Positions 1 to 5,940 of a stretch of 5,940 nucleotides of DNA are shown here, one piece after another (the stretch's first letter is position 1; every line of letters begins with the position of its first letter). The notes beneath the pieces were generated by a model. That model saw only the letters and a program-made list of their open reading frames with translations, made no database searches and was not told the origin of the DNA. This DNA is from Burkholderiaceae bacterium (lineage in GTDB: Bacteria; Pseudomonadota; Gammaproteobacteria; Burkholderiales; Burkholderiaceae_C). Made by a program: the position numbers and the translations under genes. The DNA is taken from positions 1-5,940 of the forward strand of contig JALRBF010000359.1 in the NCBI GenBank assembly GCA_023262365.1. Reading direction: 5' to 3'.

Positions 1-1175
1 CTGAGAACGGCAAGCCCATGGCCGAGTCGCGCGGCGAGGTGGCCTACGGCGCGAGCTTTGTGGAGTGGTTTGCCGAAGAGGCCAAGCGCATCAACGGCGA
101 AACCTTGCCCACCTTTGACAACAACCGCCGCTTGCTGGTGCAGCGCCAACCCATTGGCGTATGCGCGGCCATTACGCCGTGGAATTTTCCGCTGGCCATG
201 ATCACACGCAAAGTGGCCCCGGCGCTGGCCGCGGGCTGCCCGGTCATCATCAAACCGGCCGAACAAACCCCACTGACGGCACTGGCCGCGGCCGAGCTGG
301 CGCGCCAAGCCGGGGTGCCCGATGGCGTGCTACAGGTCATCACCGCCGATGCCGAGCAAAGCGTTGCCATTGGCAAGGTTTTGTGCGCGGCCGAGGCGGT
401 GCGGCACATCAGCTTCACGGGCTCCACCGAGGTGGGGCGCATTCTGATGGCGCAGTGCGCGCCGAGCATCAAAAAAATGTCGCTTGAACTCGGCGGCAAC
501 GCACCCTTTATTGTGTTTGACGACGCCGACCTCGACAGCGCCGTTGAAGGCGCCTGGGCCAGCAAGTACCGCAACGCTGGCCAAACCTGCGTGTGCGCCA
601 ACCGGTTTTACGTGCAAGAGGGCGTGTACGACGCGTTCGTTGAAAAGTTTGCCGCCAAAGTGGCCACCGCCAAGGTGGGCAACGGCTTTGAAGATGGCGT
701 GAACCAAGGCCCACTGATTGAGCCCAGCGCCCTGGACAAAGTGGCCCGCCATCTCGAAGACGCGCAAGCCAAGGGTGCCCGGGTGGTTACCGGCGGCAAG
801 CGGCTGCAAGGCCAATTTTTTGAACCCACGGTGGTGGCCGATGCCAAGCCCAACATGCTGTGCGCCACCGAAGAAACCTTTGGCCCGTTTGCGCCGGTGT
901 TTAAGTTCAAAACCGAACAAGAGGCCATTGATGCCGCCAATGCCACGGTGTACGGGCTGGCAAGCTACTTTTACGCGCGCGACGTGGGGCGCATATTCCG
1001 CGTCAGCGAAGCCCTGGAGTACGGCATGGTGGGCGTCAACGTGGGTATTTTGGCCACCGAACACGTGCCGTTTGGCGGCGTCAAGCAAAGTGGGCTGGGC
1101 CGCGAGGGCTCGCACCACGGCATGGACGACTACGTTGAGATTAAATTCATCGCCATCGGCGACGTGCAGCAGTAA
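1..1175 (+). CDS. gabD: Succinate-semialdehyde dehydrogenase, GabD type (5' end missing)
   Basis: This aldehyde dehydrogenase most likely oxidises succinate semialdehyde to succinate with NAD(P)+ in the cytoplasm, the last step of 4-aminobutyrate breakdown. The frame is open from base 3 and reads ENGKPMAESRGEV before joining the family body, so the Met codon at 18 is internal and roughly 95 N-terminal residues are outside the window (family length about 480). Counting that Met as residue 1, one sees the TPWNFP nucleotide-binding motif (53-58), FTGSTEVG (133-140), the general base Glu157 in ELGG, and the nucleophile Cys191 in GQTCVCANRF. Arg64 (MITRK) and Arg185 (YRNAGQTC) match residues that bind the substrate carboxylate in human SSADH, and the tail carries PFGGVKQSGLGREGS. 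A second Cys two residues after the nucleophile matches the redox-sensitive C-x-C pair of human SSADH. The stretch NVGILATEHVPFGG departs from the usual NTGLISTEVAPFGG, so a related acid-semialdehyde substrate such as glutarate semialdehyde is possible. The stop is TAA at 1173. Confidence 0.92.
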   Translation, partial: ENGKPMAESRGEVAYGASFVEWFAEEAKRINGETLPTFDNNRRLLVQRQPIGVCAAITPWNFPLAMITRKVAPALAAGCPVIIKPAEQTPLTALAAAELARQAGVPDGVLQVITADAEQSVAIGKVLCAAEAVRHISFTGSTEVGRILMAQCAPSIKKMSLELGGNAPFIVFDDADLDSAVEGAWASKYRNAGQTCVCANRFYVQEGVYDAFVEKFAAKVATAKVGNGFEDGVNQGPLIEPSALDKVARHLEDAQAKGARVVTGGKRLQGQFFEPTVVADAKPNMLCATEETFGPFAPVFKFKTEQEAIDAANATVYGLASYFYARDVGRIFRVSEALEYGMVGVNVGILATEHVPFGGVKQSGLGREGSHHGMDDYVEIKFIAIGDVQQ

Positions 1176-1209
1176 ACCGCCCGGCCCACGCGCGGTGACT
1201 TATCGTCCC

Positions 1210-2100
1210 ATGCAGCGCGCCACGCGGCACCGTGCGCGGGTGCGCTGCCACCTCATGCAATGGCTCAGTTGGGGCACCCCTAGCTCCAACCAGCCGCCGC
1301 TGGTGCTGCTGCATGGTTGGATGGACGTGGGCGCGTCGTTTCAGTTTGTGGTGGATGCGCTACCCCAGCCGCGCTGGGTGCTGGCCCCCGACCTACGCGG
1401 CTTTGGCGGCAGCATGGGCACGCGGCAAGACCATTTTTTCTTTCCCGACTACTTGGCCGACCTTGACGCTTGGCTGGACATAACCTGCGCCGAGCATGCC
1501 ATTGACCTGCTGGGCCACAGCATGGGCGGCCACGTGGCCATGCTTTATGCCGGGGTGCGGCCGGCGCGGGTGCGCCGCTTGATCAACGTAGAGGGTTACG
1601 GCATGGCCGCTACGCAGGCCAGCGACGCCCCGGCACGCTACGCCCGCTGGCTTGACGACTTGCAAGCCCTGCGCCGCGGCGACAAAAACCTGCGCCCTTA
1701 CCCCAACCTGCAAGCCGTGGCCACACGGCTACAGCAAACCAACCCGCGCCTACCCGCTGACAAAGCGTCTTGGTTGGCACGCCACTGGGCCAAACGCGAC
1801 GCCCACGGCCAATGGCACATTGCCGGTAGCGCCGCGCACAAGGTAAGCAGCGCGCAATTGTTTCGCGTGGACGAGGTGTTGGCCGTGTACGCCGCCATTA
1901 AGGCCCCCACCTTGCTGCTTGAGGCCGCGCACGACAGCCTACCCGCTTGGTGGCGCGGGCGGTACACCCGAGACGAGTTTTACCAGCGACTCGGTGCGGT
2001 GCGGCAACTCAGCCGCCACCTAATTACAGGGGCTGGCCACATGGTGCACCACGATCAGCCCGCCGCCGTGGCCGGCCACGTGGCCGCGCATACGGCGTGA
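1210..2100 (+). CDS. Alpha/beta hydrolase, serine-hydrolase-like (SERHL-like), substrate unknown
   Basis: This is a 296-residue alpha/beta-hydrolase-fold protein, probably cytoplasmic because no signal peptide or membrane segment is seen. The oxyanion-hole motif HGW (35-37) follows the strand LVLL. APDLRGFGGS (59-68) is the usual strand-4 loop. The nucleophile elbow is GHSMGG with Ser104. The C-terminal His is His277 in GAGHMVHH. The acid is probably Asp242 in LEAAHDS, the least certain member of the triad. Residues about 130-225 form a cap rich in Arg, Gln and Trp (PARYARWLDDL, TNPRLPADKASWLARHW), as in serine-hydrolase-like proteins of Burkholderiales. The substrate cannot be told. The ATG at 1210 was chosen because TRHRARVRCHLMQWLSWG resembles the first strands of relatives. 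GTG 1195 and ATG 1255 are in-frame alternatives, and none has a clear Shine-Dalgarno sequence. The frame is open farther upstream inside gabD, but that part is a shadow. The TGA stop lies 41 bases before prfB. Confidence 0.85.
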   Translation: MQRATRHRARVRCHLMQWLSWGTPSSNQPPLVLLHGWMDVGASFQFVVDALPQPRWVLAPDLRGFGGSMGTRQDHFFFPDYLADLDAWLDITCAEHAIDLLGHSMGGHVAMLYAGVRPARVRRLINVEGYGMAATQASDAPARYARWLDDLQALRRGDKNLRPYPNLQAVATRLQQTNPRLPADKASWLARHWAKRDAHGQWHIAGSAAHKVSSAQLFRVDEVLAVYAAIKAPTLLLEAAHDSLPAWWRGRYTRDEFYQRLGAVRQLSRHLITGAGHMVHHDQPAAVAGHVAAHTA

Positions 2101-2106
2101 CACAAT
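2098..2106 (+). promoter_or_regulatory. Weak candidate extended -10 element before prfB
   Basis: TGA-CACAAT fits the extended -10 pattern TGn followed by a hexamer matching TATAAT at 4 of 6 bases. The TGA is also the stop codon of the hydrolase gene. Transcription would begin near 2113, giving prfB a leader of about 30 bases. No recognisable -35 element is found at the expected place (around 2078-2083, ACGTGG). The prfB gene could equally be read through from upstream. Confidence 0.22.
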
Positions 2107-2141
2107 ACGGGGTTTCGCTCAACCCACACCCGTCCAAGCCC

Positions 2142-3246
2142 ATGGAAGCCGAACAACTCAACGCCATTGCCTACTTGCTCACCGACCTTCGCGCCCGCTG
2201 CGAGGCGCTACGGGGGTATCTTTGACTACGATGCCAAGGCATCCAAACTCACCGAAGTCAACGCCGCACTCGAAGACCCCAACGTTTGGAGCGACCCCAA
2301 GCGCGCCCAAACACTAGGCAAAGAAAAACGCAGCCTCGAAGACGTGGTGCACGTGCTGCAGCACGTGCACACCGCGCTGGCTGACTTGCACGAGCTGCAC
2401 GCGCTCGCCCAGGCCGAAGACGACGCCGCCACCCTAGCCAGCGTAGGCCAAGACCTGCAGGGCCTAGAGTCATCAATTAAACAGCTGGAATTTCGGCGCA
2501 TGTTCAGCAACCCCGCCGACCCCAGCCCGTGTTTTATGGACATCCAAGCCGGCGCCGGCGGCACCGAAGCCTGCGACTGGTCCATCATGCTGCTGCGCCA
2601 GTACGTGCGCTTTGCCGAGCGACGCGGCTTTAAAGCCACCATCGAAGACGAAACCCCTGGTGACGTGGCCGGCATCAAAAGCGCCAGCATCAAAATTGAA
2701 GGCGACTACGCCTACGGCTTACTGCGCACCGAAACCGGCGTGCACCGCCTGGTGCGCAAAAGCCCGTTTGATTCGGCCGGGGGGCGGCACACCTCGTTTG
2801 CCTCGGTGTTTGTGTACCCCGAGGTAGACGACGACATTGACATACAAATTAACCCGGCTGACGTGCGCACCGACACCTACCGCGCCAGCGGCGCCGGTGG
2901 CCAGCACATCAACAAAACCGACTCGGCCGTGCGCCTGACGCACCTACCCACGGGCACCGTGGTGCAATGCCAAGACAGCCGCAGCCAACACGCCAACCGC
3001 GACGTGGCCTGGCGCCGACTGCGCGCCAAACTGTATGACCTAGAAATGCGCCAACGCCTGAACGAGCAACAAAAACTCGAAGACAGCAAAACCGATGTAG
3101 GCTGGGGACACCAAATACGCTCGTACGTGCTTGACCAAAGCCGCATCAAAGACCTGCGCACGGGCGTAGAAATTTCTAACACCCAAAAAGTGCTCGACGG
3201 CGACTTAGACGCGCTGATTGAAGCCTCACTCAAACAAGGCGTTTAG
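2142..3246 (+). CDS. prfB: Peptide chain release factor 2 (RF2), with programmed +1 frameshift; join 2142..2222, 2224..3246
   Basis: RF2 recognises UGA and UAA in the ribosomal A site and triggers peptide release. The gene is read in two frames: 27 codons from ATG 2142 end in LRGYL, then an in-frame TGA at 2223. Skipping T2223 continues as DYDAK to TAG 3244, giving 367 residues (E. coli RF2 has 365). LRGYL-DYDAK is continuous in E. coli RF2, which proves the join. Domain 1 is an acidic helical region (about 30-110). The stop-codon specificity tripeptide SPF is at 207-209 and identifies RF2 rather than RF1. The catalytic GGQ is at 252-254 within [13 protein letters not shown]; its Gln is normally methylated by PrmC. 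Position 248, equivalent to E. coli 246, is Ala, the usual residue, not the Thr of E. coli K-12. [17 protein letters not shown] and [12 protein letters not shown] are family hallmarks. Low RF2 favours the frameshift, so the protein autoregulates. No strong Shine-Dalgarno sequence precedes the ATG. The gene pepN follows after 3 bases. Confidence 0.97.
2212..2225 (+). promoter_or_regulatory. prfB programmed +1 ribosomal frameshift site
   Basis: The site reads GGGGG-TAT-CTT-TGA followed by C. The G-run at 2212-2216 is the internal Shine-Dalgarno-like element, three bases before the slippery CTT codon (2220-2222), and the stop TGA is at 2223-2225. The following C gives the poorly terminating TGAC context and forms GAC (Asp) in the new frame. 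This is the E. coli arrangement (AGGGGG TAT CTT TGA C) except that a C precedes the G-run. The stop is codon 28 here and codon 26 in E. coli. When RF2 is scarce the ribosome pauses at UGA and tRNA-Leu slips from CUU to UUU, so full-length RF2 is made. Confidence 0.97.
2347..2370 (+). repeat. Perfect 24-base palindrome inside prfB
   Basis: Bases 2347-2358 (GTGCACGTGCTG) are followed directly by their exact reverse complement, centred on CTGCAG, with no loop. It encodes VHVLQHVH in the His-rich helical domain 1 of RF2. GTG/CAC and CTG/CAG are reverse-complement codon pairs and are favoured codons here, so the symmetry may simply come from the protein sequence. Pairing stops immediately outside (G2346 against A2371). 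Confidence 0.9.
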
Positions 3247-3249
3247 CCC

Positions 3250-5940
3250 ATGGACACCCCCACCGCCCAAGGCCCCACCCTGGTACACCGGCACGACTAC
3301 CAAGCCCCCGCGTACTGGGTGGACCACGTGCACCTAACGTTTGACCTCGACCCCGAGCGCACCCGTGTGCTCAACCGCATGACGCTGCGGCGCAACCCCG
3401 AGCTGGCGCCCCAACCGCTGCGCCTCGACGGCGAGGGGCTCAACCTCACCCGCGTGCTGATTAACGGGCAAGGCCGCAGCTTTCGCCACGACAACGGCCA
3501 ACTGGTGATTGACGACGTACCCGAGGCCTTTGAGCTCGAACTGCTCACCACCTGCAGCCCGCAAGCCAACACCGAACTCATGGGCTTGTACGTGAGTGGC
3601 GGCAGCTTTTTTACCCAATGCGAAGCGCAAGGCTTTAGGCGCATAACCTACTTTGCCGATCGGCCCGACGTGATGGCTACCTACACCGTTACCCTGCGCG
3701 CCAACAAGGCCCAGTACCCGGTGCTGCTGAGCAACGGCAACCTAACCGAGCAAGCCGACTTACCCAACGGCATGCACAGCGCCACCTGGCACGACCCGCA
3801 CCGCAAACCCTGCTACCTGTTTGCGCTGGTGGCCGGGCAACTGGTGGCTCGCGAGCAGCGCATACGCGCGCGCAACGGCAACGAACACCTGCTACAAATT
3901 TACGTGCGCCCCGGCGACCTGGACAAAACCGAACACGCCATGCACGCACTCATGGCCAGCGTGGCATGGGACGAAGCGCGCTTTGGCCTGCCGCTGGACT
4001 TAGAGCGCTTCATGATTGTGGCCACCAGTGACTTCAACATGGGCGCAATGGAAAACAAAGGCTTGAACATTTTCAACACCAAATATGTGTTAGCCAGTCC
4101 TGCCACCGCGACGGATGCCGATTTTGCGGGCATCGAGAGCGTTGTGGGTCACGAGTATTTTCACAACTGGACTGGCAATCGCATCACATGCCAAGACTGG
4201 TTTCAACTCTCCCTCAAAGAAGGCTTGACTGTTTTCCGCGATCAGGAATTCAGCCGTGACATGGCAGGCATGGCCAGCGCCCGCGCCGTCAAACGCATTG
4301 AAGATGTGCGAGTCTTGCGGACGGTTCAATTTCCAGAGGATGCGGGCCCTATGGCTCACCCTGTCCGGCCAGACGCTTACGTCGAAATCAACAATTTTTA
4401 CACCGTGACCATTTACGAAAAAGGTGCCGAGGTGGTTCGCATGATGCAAACCCTGCTCAGCGCACCAGGTGATGAAGAAGGCAAACAAGGCTTTGCCAAA
4501 GGCATGCGCTTGTATTTTGAACGCCACGATGGTCAGGCGGTCACCTGCGACGACTTTGCGCAAGCCATCGCAGATGCCAACCCTGATTCACCCTTGGCGA
4601 AACAACTGACACAGTTCAAACGCTGGTACAGCCAAGCCGGTACGCCGCGTGTGCACGCCAGCAGCTCCTACGACAGTGAAGCGAAGACTTTCACCTTGAC
4701 GCTTTCTCAAAGCTGCGCACCTACGCCAGACCAAGCTGTCAAAGAACCTTTTGTCATTCCAGTCACTGTGGGCCTTTTGAGCGAAACAGGTCAACCCTTC
4801 CATGTGCAATTGCAAGGCGAGTTGAATACGGCCAATCAAAGCAAAACCTTGGTTCTGAACCAAGCTTCACAAACCTTTGTTTTTGAAAACATTGCCAGCG
4901 CGCCAACACCTTCCCTGCTTCGCAACTTCAGTGCCCCAGTCAATCTCGACTGCGCGCTGTCTGACGCACAATGGCTCACCCTTCTGGCACATGACCCTGA
5001 TGCATTCAACCGCTGGGAAGCGGGACAACGCTTGGCGGTTCAGGCAGCGCTTCGATTCATTCGCAGCAACGGCAATCCTGACTCAGAGAAGGTGCTGGAC
5101 GAAGATTTCATTGCTGCCATGCGCAGCGTTCTCCAGCATCCAGAATTAGACGCCGCCTTCAAAGAATTGGTACTGACTCTGCCCTCAGAAACATACATTT
5201 CTGAACAATTGGAATCGGTTGATCCGCAATACGTTCACGCTGTTCGTGAGGCCATGAAATTGCAATTGGCCACCAGTTTGTTTGAACAATGGGAAACTTG
5301 CTACGAACAAAACCGCGTTCTGGGTGCTTACTCACCTGATGCCCTTTCCAGTGGCAAACGTGCACTCAACGGCTTGGCCCTTCAGATGTTGTGCTTGGTT
5401 GCACAGCATCAGGGCACCTCGGTTTGGCCAGGTAAAGCCGTCCAAGCGTTCAAGAATGCGCACAACATGACAGACCGCTTTAACGCTTTGTTGGCACTTG
5501 TTGGTAGCGGTCATGAATGGGCTTCGTCTGCCTTGGCGCAATTTCATGATCTGTTCAAAACTGAAGATTTGGTCGTCGACAAATGGTTTGCATTACAGGC
5601 CAGCACACCCGACCGAGGCGGCAACATTTTGCCCATCGTACGCCAACTCATGCAGCATCCAGACTTCAACTTGCACAACCCCAACCGCGCACGCAGTTTG
5701 ATCTTCAGTTATTGCAGTGGCAATCCTGGTGGCTTCCATCGCACCGATGCAGCTGGCTATGTCTTCTGGAGCGAACGTGTCATGGAATTGGATGCCATCA
5801 ATCCACAAGTTGCTGCGCGTTTGGCGCGGGCCATGGACCGTTGGAGAAAATTGGCTGAACCCTACAGAAAAGCAGCCAAAGCCGCCATCGAACGCGTTGC
5901 TGCCAAACCCGACTTGAGTGACGATGTGCGTGAAGTTGTC
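3250..5940 (+). CDS. pepN: Aminopeptidase N, M1 zinc metallopeptidase (3' end just outside window)
   Basis: PepN is a cytoplasmic zinc aminopeptidase that removes N-terminal residues from peptides in the last stage of protein turnover. The ATG at 3250 comes 3 bases after the prfB stop, with a weak AAGG at 3236, suggesting translational coupling. The frame is open for 897 codons to the window end; relatives have about 870-900, so only a few residues are missing. Residues 1-190 form the N-terminal beta domain. The catalytic domain shows NMGAMEN (Met264, Glu268), the zinc motif HEYFH (His301, Glu302, His305), third ligand Glu324 in LSLKEGLT, and the transition-state Tyr389 in TIYEKGAEV. A beta domain (from about 450) and an all-helical C-terminal domain (from about 550) follow. 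Compared with E. coli, four extra residues lie at about 338-344 (DMAGMASAR). Base composition and codon use change sharply at about 4010-4100: GC-rich with one TTG Leu codon before, AT-richer with about 30 TTG codons after. The reading frame and motif spacing (Glu268 to His301) are unaffected. Confidence 0.95.
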   Translation, partial: MDTPTAQGPTLVHRHDYQAPAYWVDHVHLTFDLDPERTRVLNRMTLRRNPELAPQPLRLDGEGLNLTRVLINGQGRSFRHDNGQLVIDDVPEAFELELLTTCSPQANTELMGLYVSGGSFFTQCEAQGFRRITYFADRPDVMATYTVTLRANKAQYPVLLSNGNLTEQADLPNGMHSATWHDPHRKPCYLFALVAGQLVAREQRIRARNGNEHLLQIYVRPGDLDKTEHAMHALMASVAWDEARFGLPLDLERFMIVATSDFNMGAMENKGLNIFNTKYVLASPATATDADFAGIESVVGHEYFHNWTGNRITCQDWFQLSLKEGLTVFRDQEFSRDMAGMASARAVKRIEDVRVLRTVQFPEDAGPMAHPVRPDAYVEINNFYTVTIYEKGAEVVRMMQTLLSAPGDEEGKQGFAKGMRLYFERHDGQAVTCDDFAQAIADANPDSPLAKQLTQFKRWYSQAGTPRVHASSSYDSEAKTFTLTLSQSCAPTPDQAVKEPFVIPVTVGLLSETGQPFHVQLQGELNTANQSKTLVLNQASQTFVFENIASAPTPSLLRNFSAPVNLDCALSDAQWLTLLAHDPDAFNRWEAGQRLAVQAALRFIRSNGNPDSEKVLDEDFIAAMRSVLQHPELDAAFKELVLTLPSETYISEQLESVDPQYVHAVREAMKLQLATSLFEQWETCYEQNRVLGAYSPDALSSGKRALNGLALQMLCLVAQHQGTSVWPGKAVQAFKNAHNMTDRFNALLALVGSGHEWASSALAQFHDLFKTEDLVVDKWFALQASTPDRGGNILPIVRQLMQHPDFNLHNPNRARSLIFSYCSGNPGGFHRTDAAGYVFWSERVMELDAINPQVAARLARAMDRWRKLAEPYRKAAKAAIERVAAKPDLSDDVREVV
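4005..4100. other. Composition and codon-use breakpoint within pepN
   Basis: Sample lines counted by hand give 67% GC at 3301-3360, 70% at 3421-3480, 62% at 3841-3900 and 60% at 3961-4020. They then give 47% at 4021-4080, 45% at 4381-4440, 47% at 4741-4800 and 38% at 5161-5220. Phe is always TTT in pepN before about 4005; the next three Phe codons are TTC. Clear later-style codons (CCT, GAT, GTT) appear from about 4096. The switch lies in the region encoding GAMEN to HEXXH, among the best conserved DNA of the gene, and is collinear with the family. It marks either a recombination junction or an assembly chimera. Confidence 0.75.

Noticed and set aside
330..1118. A 262-codon antisense open frame within the gabD gene.
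   Set aside because: It lies fully opposite a clear aldehyde dehydrogenase. GC-rich coding DNA commonly leaves such antisense frames open, and its His/Gly/Ala-rich translation has no recognisable domain.
718..1209. Upstream extension of the hydrolase frame into gabD, which would add over 160 residues.
   Set aside because: The added part overlaps the gabD C-terminus in another frame and is low-complexity Ala/Pro/Thr/Trp-rich sequence unrelated to hydrolases.
1176..1209. Possible terminator or promoter between gabD and the hydrolase gene.
   Set aside because: The 34 bases contain no stem followed by a T-run and no convincing -35/-10 pair.
1528..2085. The 12-base palindrome GGCCACGTGGCC occurs twice (1528-1539 and 2074-2085) in the hydrolase gene.
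   Set aside because: Both copies encode Gly-His-Val-Ala with favoured codons. The first is fixed by the nucleophile-elbow region, so this is probably coincidence.
2101..2141. Possible terminator or Shine-Dalgarno sequence in the leader of prfB.
   Set aside because: No hairpin with a T-run and no purine-rich SD sequence at the right distance. Only the weak -10-like element at its edge was kept.
2167..3246. A frameshift-free prfB starting at TTG 2167 in the downstream frame.
   Set aside because: The residues it would give before DYDAK do not match RF2, whereas the zero frame gives LRGYL, and a canonical slippery site lies exactly at the junction.
4090..4563. A 157-codon antisense open frame opposite the pepN catalytic domain.
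   Set aside because: It overlaps the invariant HEXXH and YEKGAEV segments on the other strand and has no recognisable domain or ribosome binding site.
1..5940. Search for tRNA or rRNA genes, CRISPR repeats, insertion-sequence ends, attachment sites or defence-type genes.
   Set aside because: Four adjoining housekeeping-type genes account for nearly all bases. No spaced repeats, transposase motifs or tRNA-like folds were seen by eye.

Overview
The window reads as ordinary chromosomal housekeeping DNA from a betaproteobacterium. The order Burkholderiales, perhaps Comamonadaceae, is suggested by the flavour of the proteins and the GC-rich codon use of the first 4 kb. That placement is an inference, because no marker RNA is present. 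All four genes lie on the + strand and are tightly packed, and no stretch over 300 bases lacks a gene.

Layout: (1) positions 1-1175 hold the last ~390 codons of an NAD(P)+-dependent succinate-semialdehyde dehydrogenase (gabD type); its N-terminus lies before the window. (2) After a 34-base gap, 1210-2100 encodes a 296-residue alpha/beta hydrolase of unknown substrate. (3) 2142-3246 is prfB, peptide chain release factor 2. It is read in two frames: an in-frame TGA at codon 28 sits in the classical programmed +1 frameshift site, through which RF2 regulates its own synthesis. (4) Three bases after the prfB stop, 3250-5940 encodes PepN, an M1-family zinc aminopeptidase. It is open for 897 codons and runs off the window, probably only a few residues short of its end.

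Functionally, prfB and pepN belong to translation termination and peptide recycling and look co-transcribed. The gabD-like gene belongs to 4-aminobutyrate/succinate-semialdehyde catabolism. The hydrolase has no evident link to either side.

The strongest anomaly is inside pepN. Up to about 4000 the DNA is GC-rich (about 60-70% in lines counted by hand), with TTT for Phe, CTG/CTC for Leu and occasional ATA and CTA. From about 4010-4100 to the end it drops to roughly 40-50% GC, with TTG as the main Leu codon, frequent CCA/CCT/GTT, and AGA. The protein stays collinear with the family across the switch, which falls in the highly conserved GAMEN-HEXXH region. This points either to homologous recombination with a relative or to a chimeric assembly joining two organisms. 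No mobile element, CRISPR array, RNA gene or novel multi-gene system was seen.
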